Positions 1 to 12,400 of a DNA stretch of 64,000 bases are shown here, piece after piece (the first letter of the stretch is position 1; each line of letters opens with the position of its first letter). The position numbers were made by a program, and so were the translations under genes. This stretch comes from Galbibacter sp038433465 (lineage in GTDB: Bacteria > Bacteroidota > Bacteroidia > Flavobacteriales > Flavobacteriaceae). The stretch is taken from contig NZ_JAESVF010000012.1 of NCBI RefSeq assembly GCF_038433465.1, forward strand, positions 1 through 64,000, in the 5' to 3' direction. The notes under the pieces were generated by a model. The model worked only from the letters and a program-made list of their open reading frames with translations. It was not told the origin of the DNA and searched no databases.

Positions 1-10
1 AAGAATATAA

Positions 11-43
11 AAAAGGGTAGCAATTAATTTTGCTACCCTTTTT
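11..43. terminator. Intrinsic terminator hairpin
   Basis: A 13-bp perfect stem (AAAAGGGTAGCAA pairing with TTGCTACCCTTTT) has a 6-nt loop, and a T-run follows it. The A/T flanks would let it act in both directions. It probably ends a gene lying left of the window. Confidence 0.8.
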
Positions 44-90
44 GTTTTGTGTTACTTCTTCATCAATTATTTCCCAAAATCTCAACCTTT

Positions 91-380
91 CGTCAAACTG
101 AACTTGATTCAGTTTCTCATCATAAATAAAGCTAATTTTTGAGATTCTAAATTAAATTCAGATTAACGATAATTATGTGTTTTTCAATCATTTCATTTTT
201 GTCTTGACACAAAAACGAAGCAAAAAACTCAAGACTGATTTAAAAAGTATCAAAAAATCTACGGAAACAACCTCCACACATTTAAAGAACTCGCTTCGCT
301 CAAAAAGCTTTTCGTCAACCTGAACTCGATTCGGGTTCACACTAATATGATGAGATTCTGAATCGAATTCAGAATGACGT
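91..380. repeat. Two degenerate copies of a dispersed intergenic repeat
   Basis: Positions 91-168 and 313-380 share the pattern cgtcaa-ctgaact-gattc-g-ttc, then gagattctgaat-aaattcagaatgacg. Each copy contains internal inverted repeats (for example gattctgaatcgaattcagaat). A second intergenic motif, a run of C, tagcccccttcaaaggggg, lies near 388-413. No coding sequence is visible in 44-526. Such non-coding repeats are common between flavobacterial genes. They probably work as hairpins at gene ends, but I see no defined role. Confidence 0.55.
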
Positions 381-526
381 TTTTACATCCCCCTAGCCCC
401 CTTCAAAGGGGGAGTTTGTTGTTCGTTGTTCGTTTTTTCGCTTATCCCTTATGGCTTATTACCTTCTAGCTCCCATAAACATATAATTATTAAAATCGAA
501 TCGAACTCAGATTTATAGGATAGTGT

Positions 527-2461
527 TTACTCCATTTTCAGAATAATAAATTCGGAACGACGGTTAATATCGTGTTGTTCTTCTGTACAATGTACACCAT
601 TGCTACACTCGTTTAACAACCTCGATTCTCCGTATCCAATTGCACTTTCAATACGTGTTGAAGTAATTCCTTGAGAAATAATATAGTCTCTAGTGGCTTT
701 GGCTCTTTTGTCTGAAAGCTCCATATTATAAGCATCGGGACCTCTAGAGTCGGTATGCGATTCAATTTTAATAACCATTCCAGGATATTCCTTCATTATT
801 CCAACAACCTTATCGAGCTCTACAGTAGCTTTGTCGGTGATATCCCATTTGTCAAAATCAAAATAAATAAGTCCGATTTTAATTTTCAATAAGCCATTTT
901 CTTCCACAATTAAATTATGTTTTATTTGAAGCGGAATTTCATTTACAAAGGCATTTTCGTTGGGTGTAATAAACGCTTTTTCATCGCCTTCATAATCGTC
1001 TTTTGTAACCGAAACTCTATAAGAAGTTTCACAAGAAATTGGCGTTTTAAAAGTATATGCTCCTGTCGTTGTAGATACAGTGCTATCCAACACTTTTTCT
1101 CCCATGTATAATTTAACTGTTGCGTTTGCTTCTGGCGTGCCATTGGCAACATTTACAACCGTTCCTTGCACTGTTTGCGCACATTTTTCATCTCTTTGGA
1201 AAGAATATATATCGTCGTCTCCTGCGCCTCCTTCTCTGTTGGAAGACACATAACCACGTTGTGTTTTTTCATCTACAACATAAGCAAAATCATCAGCTTT
1301 ACTATTTAATGGTCGTCCGAGATTTACAGGTTTTGAGTAATTTTCTTCTGAAATTTTTGCTTCAAAAACATCGAGACCTCCATAACCTAAATGTCCATCA
1401 GAAGCGAAGTAAATTTTATTTTCAGTAACAAAAGGAAACATTTCACGACCACTCGTATTAATTTCACTGCCTAAATTTTTAGGTGCAGAAAAAGTTCCGT
1501 CACTTAAAATATCAACCACATAAATATCCGAACCACCAAGTGTTCCTGGCATGTCTGAGGTAAAATATAATTTCTTACCATCGGGACTTAAACTTGGGTG
1601 TCCTATCGAATAATCGTCGCTGTTAAATGGCAATTCTTCAATATCTTTCCAACTGTTATTATGAGATACAGCACGGTAAATTTTAAGGTTATTGCTTCCG
1701 TTAGCATCACGTTTTAAACCGTCTTTTAAATAATTATTTCTGGTGAAATAAATTGTATCAAATCCACGTGTGAAAACTGCTCCGGCCTCATGATATTTAC
1801 TATTAATAGCTTTTGAAAACGATTTTACATTGACTAAATCTGTGCCCCCAGGAACCGTATCTGCAATAAATAAGTTGAGATAAGGTTGGTCATTCCAATG
1901 GTATTTGCGAGTCGTAAAAATACTTGAATCTCTCGTAGATGCAAAAACCACATGGTTGCCATAAAAAGCAGCTCCAAAGTCTGAAAACTTGGTATTGCTC
2001 GACAAATTCGTCACATAAAACTGAGGTTGTAAATTACGAAGTGCATCAATAAGTTTATCGTTATCCTTCAATTGATCAACATTAAAAGAAGAATCGTTTA
2101 ACTTTTCAGCATAAATTTTCATAAGTCCTTTTGCAAGTAGGTAATCGCCTGTTCCTTCTAAAGACTGAATGTATCGAAACGCATAAACAGGCTCGATTTC
2201 ATTTTCATACTTCGAGAACAATTCTTTATACCACTTGGCAGCGTTTTCCATATCCGAATTAAAAAAATACGAATCGCCTAAACGCATTAATGTTTCTTTT
2301 GAAGTATCTCCGTGTTTCACCGCATTTTCATATTGCTCTGCAGCTTTTTTATACCAATACCTATCAAAATTTTTATCAGAAGTTCTACTTTTTTCTTGCG
2401 CAAAAGTTAGTGCACTTACAAAAGTAAAAAAGGTAATTACTATTTTATTAAAGTACTTCAT
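527..2461 (-). CDS. OmpA-family outer-membrane/periplasmic protein with PD40 propeller, partner of the adjacent PorP-adhesin pair
   Basis: The product has 644 residues with an N-terminal signal peptide ending near ALTFAQ. A TPR-like region covers about residues 30-120. WD40-like PD40 repeats cover about 150-425 (motifs such as SLSPDGKKLYFTSD and GGSDIYVV). A carboxypeptidase-regulatory-like beta-sandwich covers about 430-520. A C-terminal OmpA domain covers about 530-644 (YFDFDKWDI, ESHTDSRG, LSDKRA, NRRSEF), which should bind peptidoglycan. It starts 2 bp after the PorP/SprF-like gene in the same direction, so the adhesin, PorP and OmpA genes probably form one operon. The arrangement resembles the sprB/sprF/sprD loci of gliding Flavobacteria. 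It may anchor or stabilise the secreted adhesin. The role is inferred from family and context; the domain assignment is firm. Confidence 0.9.
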   Translation of the reverse strand: MKYFNKIVITFFTFVSALTFAQEKSRTSDKNFDRYWYKKAAEQYENAVKHGDTSKETLMRLGDSYFFNSDMENAAKWYKELFSKYENEIEPVYAFRYIQSLEGTGDYLLAKGLMKIYAEKLNDSSFNVDQLKDNDKLIDALRNLQPQFYVTNLSSNTKFSDFGAAFYGNHVVFASTRDSSIFTTRKYHWNDQPYLNLFIADTVPGGTDLVNVKSFSKAINSKYHEAGAVFTRGFDTIYFTRNNYLKDGLKRDANGSNNLKIYRAVSHNNSWKDIEELPFNSDDYSIGHPSLSPDGKKLYFTSDMPGTLGGSDIYVVDILSDGTFSAPKNLGSEINTSGREMFPFVTENKIYFASDGHLGYGGLDVFEAKISEENYSKPVNLGRPLNSKADDFAYVVDEKTQRGYVSSNREGGAGDDDIYSFQRDEKCAQTVQGTVVNVANGTPEANATVKLYMGEKVLDSTVSTTTGAYTFKTPISCETSYRVSVTKDDYEGDEKAFITPNENAFVNEIPLQIKHNLIVEENGLLKIKIGLIYFDFDKWDITDKATVELDKVVGIMKEYPGMVIKIESHTDSRGPDAYNMELSDKRAKATRDYIISQGITSTRIESAIGYGESRLLNECSNGVHCTEEQHDINRRSEFIILKME

Positions 2462-2463
2462 AC

Positions 2464-3381
2464 TTAAAAGAATCGAGGTGATTTTAATTTTTCTTTATCT
2501 GATTTAAACTCAAAACGAACAAATATTTCATGTGTTCCAGAGCTATAATTTTTTAAATTGGTGGTCGTCATATCGTAGGCGTAACCTAAACCTATTCCGT
2601 CGGTAATTTGTATTCCGAACAAGCCACTAAACGAATCGCCCCAACGGTATGCTGCTCCTAAGCTCAAACGCTCGTAAAACAAGAAGTTCGCTGAAAAATC
2701 GGCAATAACAGGGGCTGCAGGCACATATTTCACCATAAAAGCTGGTTTGAATTTTACGTTGTAACTCAAATCGAAAATACGTCCTCCAATTAGATAAAAA
2801 TGAATACGCTCTACTCCTATTTCTTCCTCAATATCGTCGTAATGATCTTCAGCAAAAAAGTTTGGAACCGAAAGCCCTAAATAACCTTTTGAAGTATGAT
2901 AATACACTCCTGCCCCAATTGTTGGATAAAACTTATTGATATCACCTTGAAAAGCAACATCTGGATTTTGGTAATTTCCTTTACTAAAATCGGCATCGAA
3001 AAATCGACCTCCTGCTTTTAATCCAAAAGATAAACGCTGATCGTCGTTATTTAAACGTACAGTATATGAGAAATTAGCATCGATATACAACTCGTTCGTA
3101 GGCCCTAATGCATCGTTGATAATATTAAGTCCTAAGCCAACATTTTTTCCAACAGGCGTATCAAACCCAAAAGTTTGCGTTTCTGGAGCACCTTCGAGTC
3201 CAACCCACTGTGTACGATACAAACCTATTAAAGACATATGTCCGCGAGAACCTGTATACCCTGGGTTAATTGTTGTAGTGTTGTACATGTATTGTGTGTA
3301 CTGCGGTGTTTGCTGCGCAAATGTTGCAGCACTACAAAATAAAGCTACCGTTATAAGTATATATTTAATATTTTCCTTCAT
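2464..3381 (-). CDS. PorP/SprF family type IX secretion outer-membrane protein
   Basis: The product is about 305 residues from Met at 3381, which gives a clean signal peptide (ILITVALFCSAATFAQ). An upstream Met at 3405 would add eight residues that do not fit a signal. Family hallmarks are the opening QQTPQYTQYMYNTTTINPGYTGSRG, split here as QQTPQYTQYMYN then INPGYTGSRG, followed by alternating beta-barrel strands and a Phe at the C-terminus. PorP/SprF proteins are T9SS outer-membrane components that help particular adhesins with gliding-type C-terminal domains reach the surface and stay there. The gene lies 34 bp downstream of just such an adhesin and 2 bp before an OmpA-family gene, so it is probably the dedicated partner of that adhesin. 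Confidence 0.92.
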   Translation of the reverse strand: MKENIKYILITVALFCSAATFAQQTPQYTQYMYNTTTINPGYTGSRGHMSLIGLYRTQWVGLEGAPETQTFGFDTPVGKNVGLGLNIINDALGPTNELYIDANFSYTVRLNNDDQRLSFGLKAGGRFFDADFSKGNYQNPDVAFQGDINKFYPTIGAGVYYHTSKGYLGLSVPNFFAEDHYDDIEEEIGVERIHFYLIGGRIFDLSYNVKFKPAFMVKYVPAAPVIADFSANFLFYERLSLGAAYRWGDSFSGLFGIQITDGIGLGYAYDMTTTNLKNYSSGTHEIFVRFEFKSDKEKLKSPRFF

Positions 3382-3415
3382 TCTAATGCTTGTATTGTTT
3401 GGCACTTATTATTGT

Positions 3416-6400
3416 CTATTTATTAATGTATAACCATCCAGAGATAGGTTCTGAACCATCTTTTAAATCTAAAATATAATAGTAAGTTCCTATCGGAAGT
3501 ACTTTATCTGTAGATTTTCCATCGGTTGTTCCGTCCCAATCATTATTATAACCATCTTCTGCGTGTACTAAACTACCCCAACGGTTGTAAACTTCAAGGC
3601 GGTTTCCTGGATACTGATTAATACAATCAATATAGAAGAAATCGTTTACACCATCTCCGTTTGGAGAAAACTCATTGTAAATAGTTAAACAGTTTGGATC
3701 GATAGTAGCCTGTGCGCTATCGTTATCTGGATTGATATCTAATTGATCTAAATAAGCCAGTGATACTACGTTTACATAATCGTTTACATCGAGTACTGTA
3801 GCGGTAATTGTTAAGGTTGCACTTGCATTTCCGGTTAACGAACTTATAGTCCAAATGCCTGTACGCTCATCGTAAGTACCAGAAGTTGCCGTAGCATTTA
3901 CAAACTCATAACCGCTTGGTAAGTTATCTTCAATTCCTATATTGGTAGCTTCTGTTGAACTTAAATTACTAGCCACCATGGTAAAGACAACATCCGAACC
4001 AATAGTTGGTTGGGTTTTGTCAACCGATTTTTCTAAACCAATATCAACACTCATTACATTTACCACAACACTTGCTTCATCGTCGTCGGCAATGCCATCA
4101 TTTAAATCATCTACTGTTTCATCTGAAGTTACATCACTGTCTGGATCTTCAGTATCACTTGCAGTAATAAGTGCCCAGTTGGTAAAGTCTTCTACATTTC
4201 CTGTAGGTTCGTTTACGGTAGCCGAAATGGTTAATACTTCTGTATTTCCATTCACTAAAGTTTGGTTTAATGCCCAAACTCCTGTGTTGGCGTTGTAAAC
4301 TCCCGCAGTTGCAAAAGATTCTACATAGGTAAATCCAGCTGGTAATTTATCGGTTACTTCAATCCCCGCAGCATCGCTTTCGCCACTATTGGTAACTTGA
4401 ATTGTAAATCGAATTGTTTCACCAACATTTGGCATACTGTTATTCACTTCTTTTGTAAGTGAAAGATCGGCTTTAGCTGTTGCAAACGGACTCACAGATG
4501 CTTGGTCGTCTTCCTCAGGATTGTTATTATTTGGTGTTGAATCTGGATCGAAAGTATCTAAACCTACCAATTCGGCAGTGTTTGTATAACGCCCACTGCT
4601 TAACACTTCCGCAGTAATCGATAGCGTTTCAATCGCTCCATTTAACATTTCTCCAATCGTCCAACTTCCTGTATTGGCATCGTAAGTACCAACGGAAGCT
4701 GTCGCGCTAACAAAACTATATCCAGAAGGTAATAAATCGTTTACTACCACACCTGTTGCAGTACTTGGCCCATCATTAAGCGTCGTAATTGTAAATTCAA
4801 TTTCATCGCCCACAGCTGGGTTTGTATTGTTTACTTCTTTTAATACTGAAATATCCGTTTCAACTCTGGCAACTATTTGCGCTTGATCTTGGTCGTTTTC
4901 ATCAGGATCGTTGTTATTTGGTGTTGAGTTGATATCTTCTTCATTGGCAGCAGTTACTTCCGCAGTATTTAAATACGTTCCTTCAACTACTTCCACCGTA
5001 ATATTTAATATAATTTCAGCATCACTTGCCAAACTTCCTACTGTCCAAATTCCGGTAGTACTGTCGTAAGTTCCTCCACTATCATCAGAAACATATACAT
5101 ATCCGTCTGGCAACATATCGGTAACTTCTACCCCGGTTGCTTCGCTAGGACCAGCATTGGCAAGCGTCAATGTAAACACAATTTCTTCTCCCGTATTGGC
5201 GAGTAATTTACTAACCGATTTTTGTAACGAAAGATCTATCTGCGGAACTGGAGTTACCAATACTTCAGCATAATCGTCTTCTGATGTTTCTCCATTTGCT
5301 GGCGTTGAATCTGGATCGTTATTTGCTGAAGTGCTAACTTCCGTAGTATTTAAATACTCATTGGTAGTTCCTGATGAAGGATTTACACTCGCAACGATTG
5401 TTAAAGATTCTGAAGCGCCACTGATGATAAGTCCGCTAAGCGTCCACACACCTGTTGAAGCATCGTAACTTCCATTTGTAGCTGTGCTTCCGATAAAAGT
5501 AAATCCTGCCGGAAGCATATCGTTAACAGTAACTCCTGAAGCAACTCCAGGGCCATCGTTGGTAAGTGTTAATGTAAATTGAACATTTTCTCCCACGTTT
5601 GGCATATCGTTATCTACTACTTTGATTAACGATAAATCGGCTGCACCTACAGGAACAATTGTAACTGTAGATTGATCGTTTTCGCTTTCTATACCATTAT
5701 CTGGCGTAGAATTCGGATCGGTATTATCTAAAGCAGTTAATTCTGCTGTATTGGCATAGTTTCCAAGTATGCGTACTCTTGCTGTGATGGTAAGCGTTTC
5801 AGTAGCACCATTTGCTAAATCGCCTACTTCCCAAACTCCAACAGTTTCATCATAAGTTCCAACAGATGTTGTTGCGCTAACAAAATTCAATCCGCTAGGT
5901 AAAACATCTGTAACGATAACTCCTGTTGCATCGCCAATATACATTCCTCCGTTTGGATTGTTGTATACTGAAATTGTATACGTAACCTCGTCTCCTACTG
6001 TTGGATTCATATTATCTACCACTTTTTCAACTTCGATGTCTACTGGTGTTCTTGGTACAATTGTTTGTTGCGAATAATCATCTTCATTTACATCGCCATT
6101 TGCTGGCGTAGAATCGGTATCCTCTTGATCGGCCGCAGTAACTTCAGCAACATTTAAATAGGTTCCAGAAGTATTTACGGTAACATTTATTTGCATGTAC
6201 ACTGTTTCATCTACAGCAACAGTTGGAATTGTCCATGTGCCTGAAGTTTCATCATACGTTCCGGTTCCGGTAGCAGAAACAAACGTATATCCACTTGGCA
6301 ATGCGTCTGTAACTTCTACATTTGTAGCTTCATTTGGACCATCATTTGTAATGGCTAAAGAGAAATAAATTTGCTCTCCAACATTTGGCACCAACTTACT

Positions 6401-9400
6401 AACTAATTTTTCTAAAGAAAGATCGATTAATGAATTCGGTGTGATTTCGGCACTATCAGAATTGTTGGTTAAATCTGGATCTGTTTGATCGGTTGCAGTA
6501 ATTTCAGCAACGTTTACATAGTCTCCAGTAGCCTGAACTCTCGCTACAATAGTTCCGTTAATCGTACCTCCAACAGGAATTTCTTCTCCTAAAATCCAAA
6601 TTCCCGTAGTATCGTCAAAAGTTCCTGTTCCTGTTGCTCCAACAAATTCATATCCGCTCGGAAGCATATCGGTGACTTCAACTCCAGTAGCAATAGCCGG
6701 ACCGTTATTTGTAACACTCACGGTAAAACTCACCAATTTCCCAACATCTTGTGTCGTTACATTAACCGTTTTGGTTAAGGCAACATCCGCAGGGAATTCT
6801 GGAGTTACAATTAAAGTATCGTAATCGTCCTCGGTATCGTCGTTATTTGCAGGTTTCGAGTCAACATCATTTTGATCTTGATCGGTAACTTGTGCGGTAT
6901 TCGAATAATTTCCAGTAGTGTTTACAGTAGCTTCGATAATTAAAGTTTCTGTTGCGCCTGCTGGTAAATCTCCAACAACCCACGATCCTGAATTCTCTTC
7001 GTAAGTTCCTACAGATGGCGTAGAACTCACATAAGTAAATCCTGAATTTAACTTATCTGAGATTACAACTCCTGAAGCATCAACAATAGTTTCTGTTGAA
7101 TTTACATCGTTGTTAGAAACTGTAACCGTAAATGTAACCGTATCGCCAACTGTTGGCATTGGGTTATCAACCGTTTTAGTAACTTCTAAATCAATCAACG
7201 TTGGATTTGGTGTTACTTGTACTTCCGCGTAATCATTCTCTGTAGTTACACCGTTATTTGGTGTCGAATTGATATCATCTTCATTTACAGCATACACCTC
7301 TGCTTTGTTTAAATAATTTGCAGAAACTAAAGGATCTTCATATAAAAGTACTTTTGCTGTAATTTCTATTGCTGAAGCTGTTCCTCCAGCGGTTAAAGTA
7401 CCAACAGTCCAAATTCCTGTGGAAGCATCATAGTTCCCTCCGCTATTATCTGAAACATATTCAAATCCTTCAGCTAATAAATCTTTAACAGAAACATCGG
7501 TAGCATCGCTTGGTCCAGCATTTGTAACCGAAACTGTAAATACCACTTCATCTCCAATATTCGGCGTAGCGTTATCGACAGTTTTTGTTAATGAAAGATC
7601 TACTAACGGAATTGGCGTAACACCAACTTCTGCATAATCATCTTCACTTGTATCAGCATTATCTGGTGTAGAGTCGCTATCTGGAAAATCGGATGCAGTA
7701 ACTTCGGCAGTATTTAAATATTCTCCCGTAGGGTTTACAGTTGCAGTAATTTGTAAATATTCCGATTTGTTCACTCCTAAATTGTTGGACAATGCCCAAA
7801 CACCAGTTGCATCGTCGTAACTTCCATCGGTAGTTACAGCGTTTACAAACGTATATCCGCTAGGTAAAACATCGGTAATTTCAACACCAGGAGCAGTTGT
7901 TACTCCTTCGTTTAAAATAGTTAAGGTAAATATTACTTCGGAATTAACTTCTGGATTAGCAACATTTACAGTTTTTGATAAGTTTAAGTCAACCAAAGGC
8001 TCAACAGAAGGATTCACTTCATCTTGATCATCCTCTGTTGGATCGTTATTTCCAGGAGATGAATCGATATCTGTTTGATCTACGTCTGTTAATCTTGCAA
8101 CGTTTACATATTGTTCTTCATCAGCAACAGCCACTACATCTACAGTGATAGTAAGTGTTTCAACTTGTCCAATTGCCAAATCTCCAACCAACCAAGCTCC
8201 ATTAGAAGTATCGTAAGTACCTTGACTTGCAACTGGTGCTGTTGCTGAATACGTATACCCTGCTCTTAATTGGTCGGTAACTTCTACTCCTGTTGCATCA
8301 ATAGTTCCTGTATTTGTAACAGAAACCGTAAAAGTAACTTCATCTCCAGGATTCACTGGAGTATTTGTAGAAGTGTACGTTTTGGATACTTCGATATCTA
8401 CATAATCACCAACAAGGCTAATTTGTGCAAAAGCAAAGTCGTCTTCTAAAGGTTTATCGTTATCTGGTGTAGAATCTGGATCAAACTGATCGCTCGCTGT
8501 AACCTGCACTCTATTATAATAATTTAGTAAACCTCCATTTCCAGGCTCAACAGTTGCTTCATAAGTAAGCGTTTGACTTCCTCCGTTTACAATATTTAGA
8601 TTTGTCCAAATTGCTGAATTTCCAGACATACTACCTCCGTTGTTTACAGCAGTAAGTGTATATCCTGCTGGCAGATCATCTTGAATAGCTACCCCTGTGG
8701 CATTGCTTGGACCATCATTGGTAACAACTACGGTAAAAGTAACAGTATCGCCTATAGAAGCACTTGTTGGAGATACGCTTTTCGTAACACTTAAATCGGC
8801 CATTTGAGGCGTCACCACTGCACTATCTTCATCATCCTCACTTTGATCTCCATCGTCGTTATCTGGTGTACTATCACTATCCAATTGGTCAGCTGCTACT
8901 ACTTGAGCTATATTTAAATATTCATCTAAACCACCAGTTGGCGCTAACACTTCAGCAGTAACAGAAGCTGTCAATGAATTTCCTGCTGGAACAGCAAAGT
9001 CTCTCCAAATAATTGTATTTCCTTGTTTTAAACCACTATTATTTATGGTTTTAACAGCATAACCTGCTGGAATATAATCTTCCACAGTAACGCCTGTAGC
9101 ATCTACATCACTTTCGTTTGTAATAGTTAATGTAAAAGTTATAGTTTCACCTACATTTGGTGTGGTGGTATTTACAGTTTTCGATAAACTTAAATCGGTT
9201 AACGCAATTGGCACTGTCAAACTAGCTTCATCGTCGTCGTCAATTCCATCGTTTAAATCATCTTCACTAGAATTCGACGAAGGATCACTATCTGGATCGG
9301 CACTATTAGAAGTTGTAATTTCAGCAACATTGGTATAATTAGTTCCTGTACTATTTGGTGATGCCGAATAAGTTAAACTATTTGTAAATCCATTACTTAC

Positions 9401-12400
9401 AGATAAGTTAGACCATGTAATTGTTTTATCTCCAGCATTGTAAACTCCATTATTAGAAGCTGTTCCTGTTATAAAATCATATCCATCTGGAATGGTATCT
9501 TTTACTGTAATATCACTTGCATTACCCGGGCCGTTATTTTTCACAAACAATCTAAACCCTACGCTTTCGCCAATATTAGCTTGTGTATGCGAAGCAGATT
9601 TTGTGAGTTCTAAGTCGGCTTGAAGAACAGAAATAGTTACGGTATCTTCATCATCATCGGCAATTCCATCAGCTAAATCATCTTCAGTAAAACCAACCTC
9701 AGGATCACTATCTGGATCTACTTGATCGGAACCAGTAATAAGCGCTTTATTTTCGTATGGCCCAGTTTTATTGATAGTAGCATCGAAAGTTACTGTTTTT
9801 GTTTCTCCTAACGGAACAGAAAGTCCTTCCCAACGAATTGCAGAATTTCCTGAATAATAAATTCCACCATCTGAAATTGTTCCTGAAACTACATCATATC
9901 CTGCTGGTAAAGCATCGGAAACTTCAACATTGGTAGCATCGGAAGTTGACCTTGCAGGATTGTTAAACACTTCAATAGAAAAAGTTACCACTTCCCCTGG
10001 AGAAACCATTGTTTTGGAAGCCGTTTTGGTAAGTTCTAAATCGGCACTTCCAATAATTTCAACTCTTACAATATCTGAAGCGTCTTCACAAACTCCGTTT
10101 GAGATTGTCCAAACGAAATAATAGATTCCTTTTTCTGTACCTGTAACTGTGGTATTTGGATTATTAACACCCGTAAATACAGCTTCATTTGGTCCCGAAA
10201 GTTGAGACCAAGCGCCTGTTCCAACTGTTGGTGTATTTGCTGCCATTACTAAAGTTGTAAACTCTGCAACAGTTTGATTTGGGCCAGCTTCTGCTGCCGT
10301 AGGGCTTGCAGAAACTTCAACTATTACGGTATCACTATCTGTACAACCTCCACGCTCGGTAGTCCACATAAACTCATACGTACCTGCAACCAAATTTAAT
10401 ACCGAAGTATTTGGGTTGTTTTCATTTCCAAAAGTTGGAGTATTTGGTCCACTAACAACACTCCAAGTTCCTACGGTTGTAGTATCGTCAACTGGAAAAT
10501 CGGTAGCATCTAGGTTTGTTGTGGTTGTAGTATTTGGTGCTTGTAAACACAGTTCTTGATCTGGTCCAGCTTCCGCAGTAAAAGGAGGTTCGTCTACAAA
10601 AGTAATATCGACTGTATCTTCTGAAGGCGCACAGCTAGTTCCTTCGCCTGAAGGAATTGTAGAAACTGTCCACTTTAGAGTATACGTTCCTAAAACAGTA
10701 ATATTTGAAATTGTAGTCGTTGGAGAATTCGGACTGTCGATAACTGCTTCTCCGCCAGAAGGATCAACTTCAAACGTCCACAATCCCACTCCTGCTGTTG
10801 GTGTTGTAGCACTCATTTGCGCTGTAAGCACACAAGCATCGTCTTGATCGGCACCTGCATTGGCTGTAGATGGCGCTGGAAAAACTGTTAAACGAATAAT
10901 ATCTGATTCTGTAGTACAATTTCCAACACTAAAATTCCATTCTAAAATATAAAACCCTGGAACATCTAAACCTGTAATTGTTGTATTTGCTGAAGAAGCA
11001 TCTGTAAAACTAGCAGAAGCTCCATCGGGCTGAAACGAAATTCTCCACTCGGCAGTAACTCCATCTGGTGGTGTATTTCCGTTTAAAGTATATGTATTTA
11101 CAGGAGATAAATCTGCCTGACACACTTGATCGTCTGCTCCTGCATCTGGAGAGTATTCTGGCGAACCGCTATTGGTAACTGTAATTTGGTCTGAACTTAT
11201 ACATCCTTCAATATCGGTTGTAAATTCAAAAACATATTCAGTTCCAGGTTCAATTTGTGCATTGGCAAGGTGACTATTAAACGGACTTTGAATAATAACA
11301 GCATCATTTCCTGTTGTTGAAACCTGTGTCCAAGTTCCTGTAGAACCTGCTTCCGCTTGTAATAAAACATTGGTTGCATTACACAATTGCTTGTCTGAAC
11401 CTGCATTGGCTGGAGTCCCTATGGTAACAGTAACATCATCAGTACTAGCAGGACAGTTAGGGTCTCCTTTAATAGACCATCTAAAAACATACACGCCAGT
11501 TATCAACCCAGTAATAGTTGTAGAAGGATTGTTAACATCGGTTATTGTTGGGCTAACAGCTGGACCAGAAACAAGTGTCCAACTACCAATTTCAACATCT
11601 TCGTCAAAACTATTTGCTGACATTGTTACTGAATTACCTCCGTCGCAAACTGTTTGATCTTCACCTGCATTTGCTACTGTTGGCGGAATTCCAACATTTA
11701 TTGTTACTTGATCGGAAGCTGTAGAACAGTTTCCTGATGCTACTGTCCATTCAAAAACATAAGTTCCTGAATAGGTAAAAGTTACTTCGGAAGTCGGACT
11801 TGTTTCATCTGAAAAAGTATAACCTCCAGATCCGTAAACTTGCGTCCACTGCCCTTCTCCATTTGAAGAAGTAGCTGCCATTGTAAATGTTGTTGCACAA
11901 TCTTCTTGATCGGGTCCAGCATCGGCACTTGCAGCGTTATCAATTGTTATTAAAACATCATCAACTGTTGGCGCGCATCCAGTAGCTGCACCTATTGTCC
12001 ATGTAAAAGTATATTCTCCATTTTCGGTAACAGTAACTGTAGCACTCGGATCGTTTACATCTGAAATCGTTGGGCCAGCTGGTGAAACTGTCCAAATACC
12101 TGTTTCTCCAATTCCTGGAGTATTTCCTTCTAATTTAAAACTTTCGGTTCCTGCTTCGTAACATCTATCTTCTCCTGCTACTGCTTGAGTCGGACTCACA
12201 CTATCTCCAGTTGAAATTTGTACTTGATCTGAGCCAGAACTAATACAAGAACTACTGTTATTGGCTACAGTCCACTCTAAAGTATAAGTTTGATTGGTAT
12301 CGTCAAAACCAGTGGCTGTTGTATTTGGATCGTTTACATCAGCAAAAACAACTGTCTGTGGTGCTCCATCATCTACTTGCGACCAAGTTCCTGTTTGTCC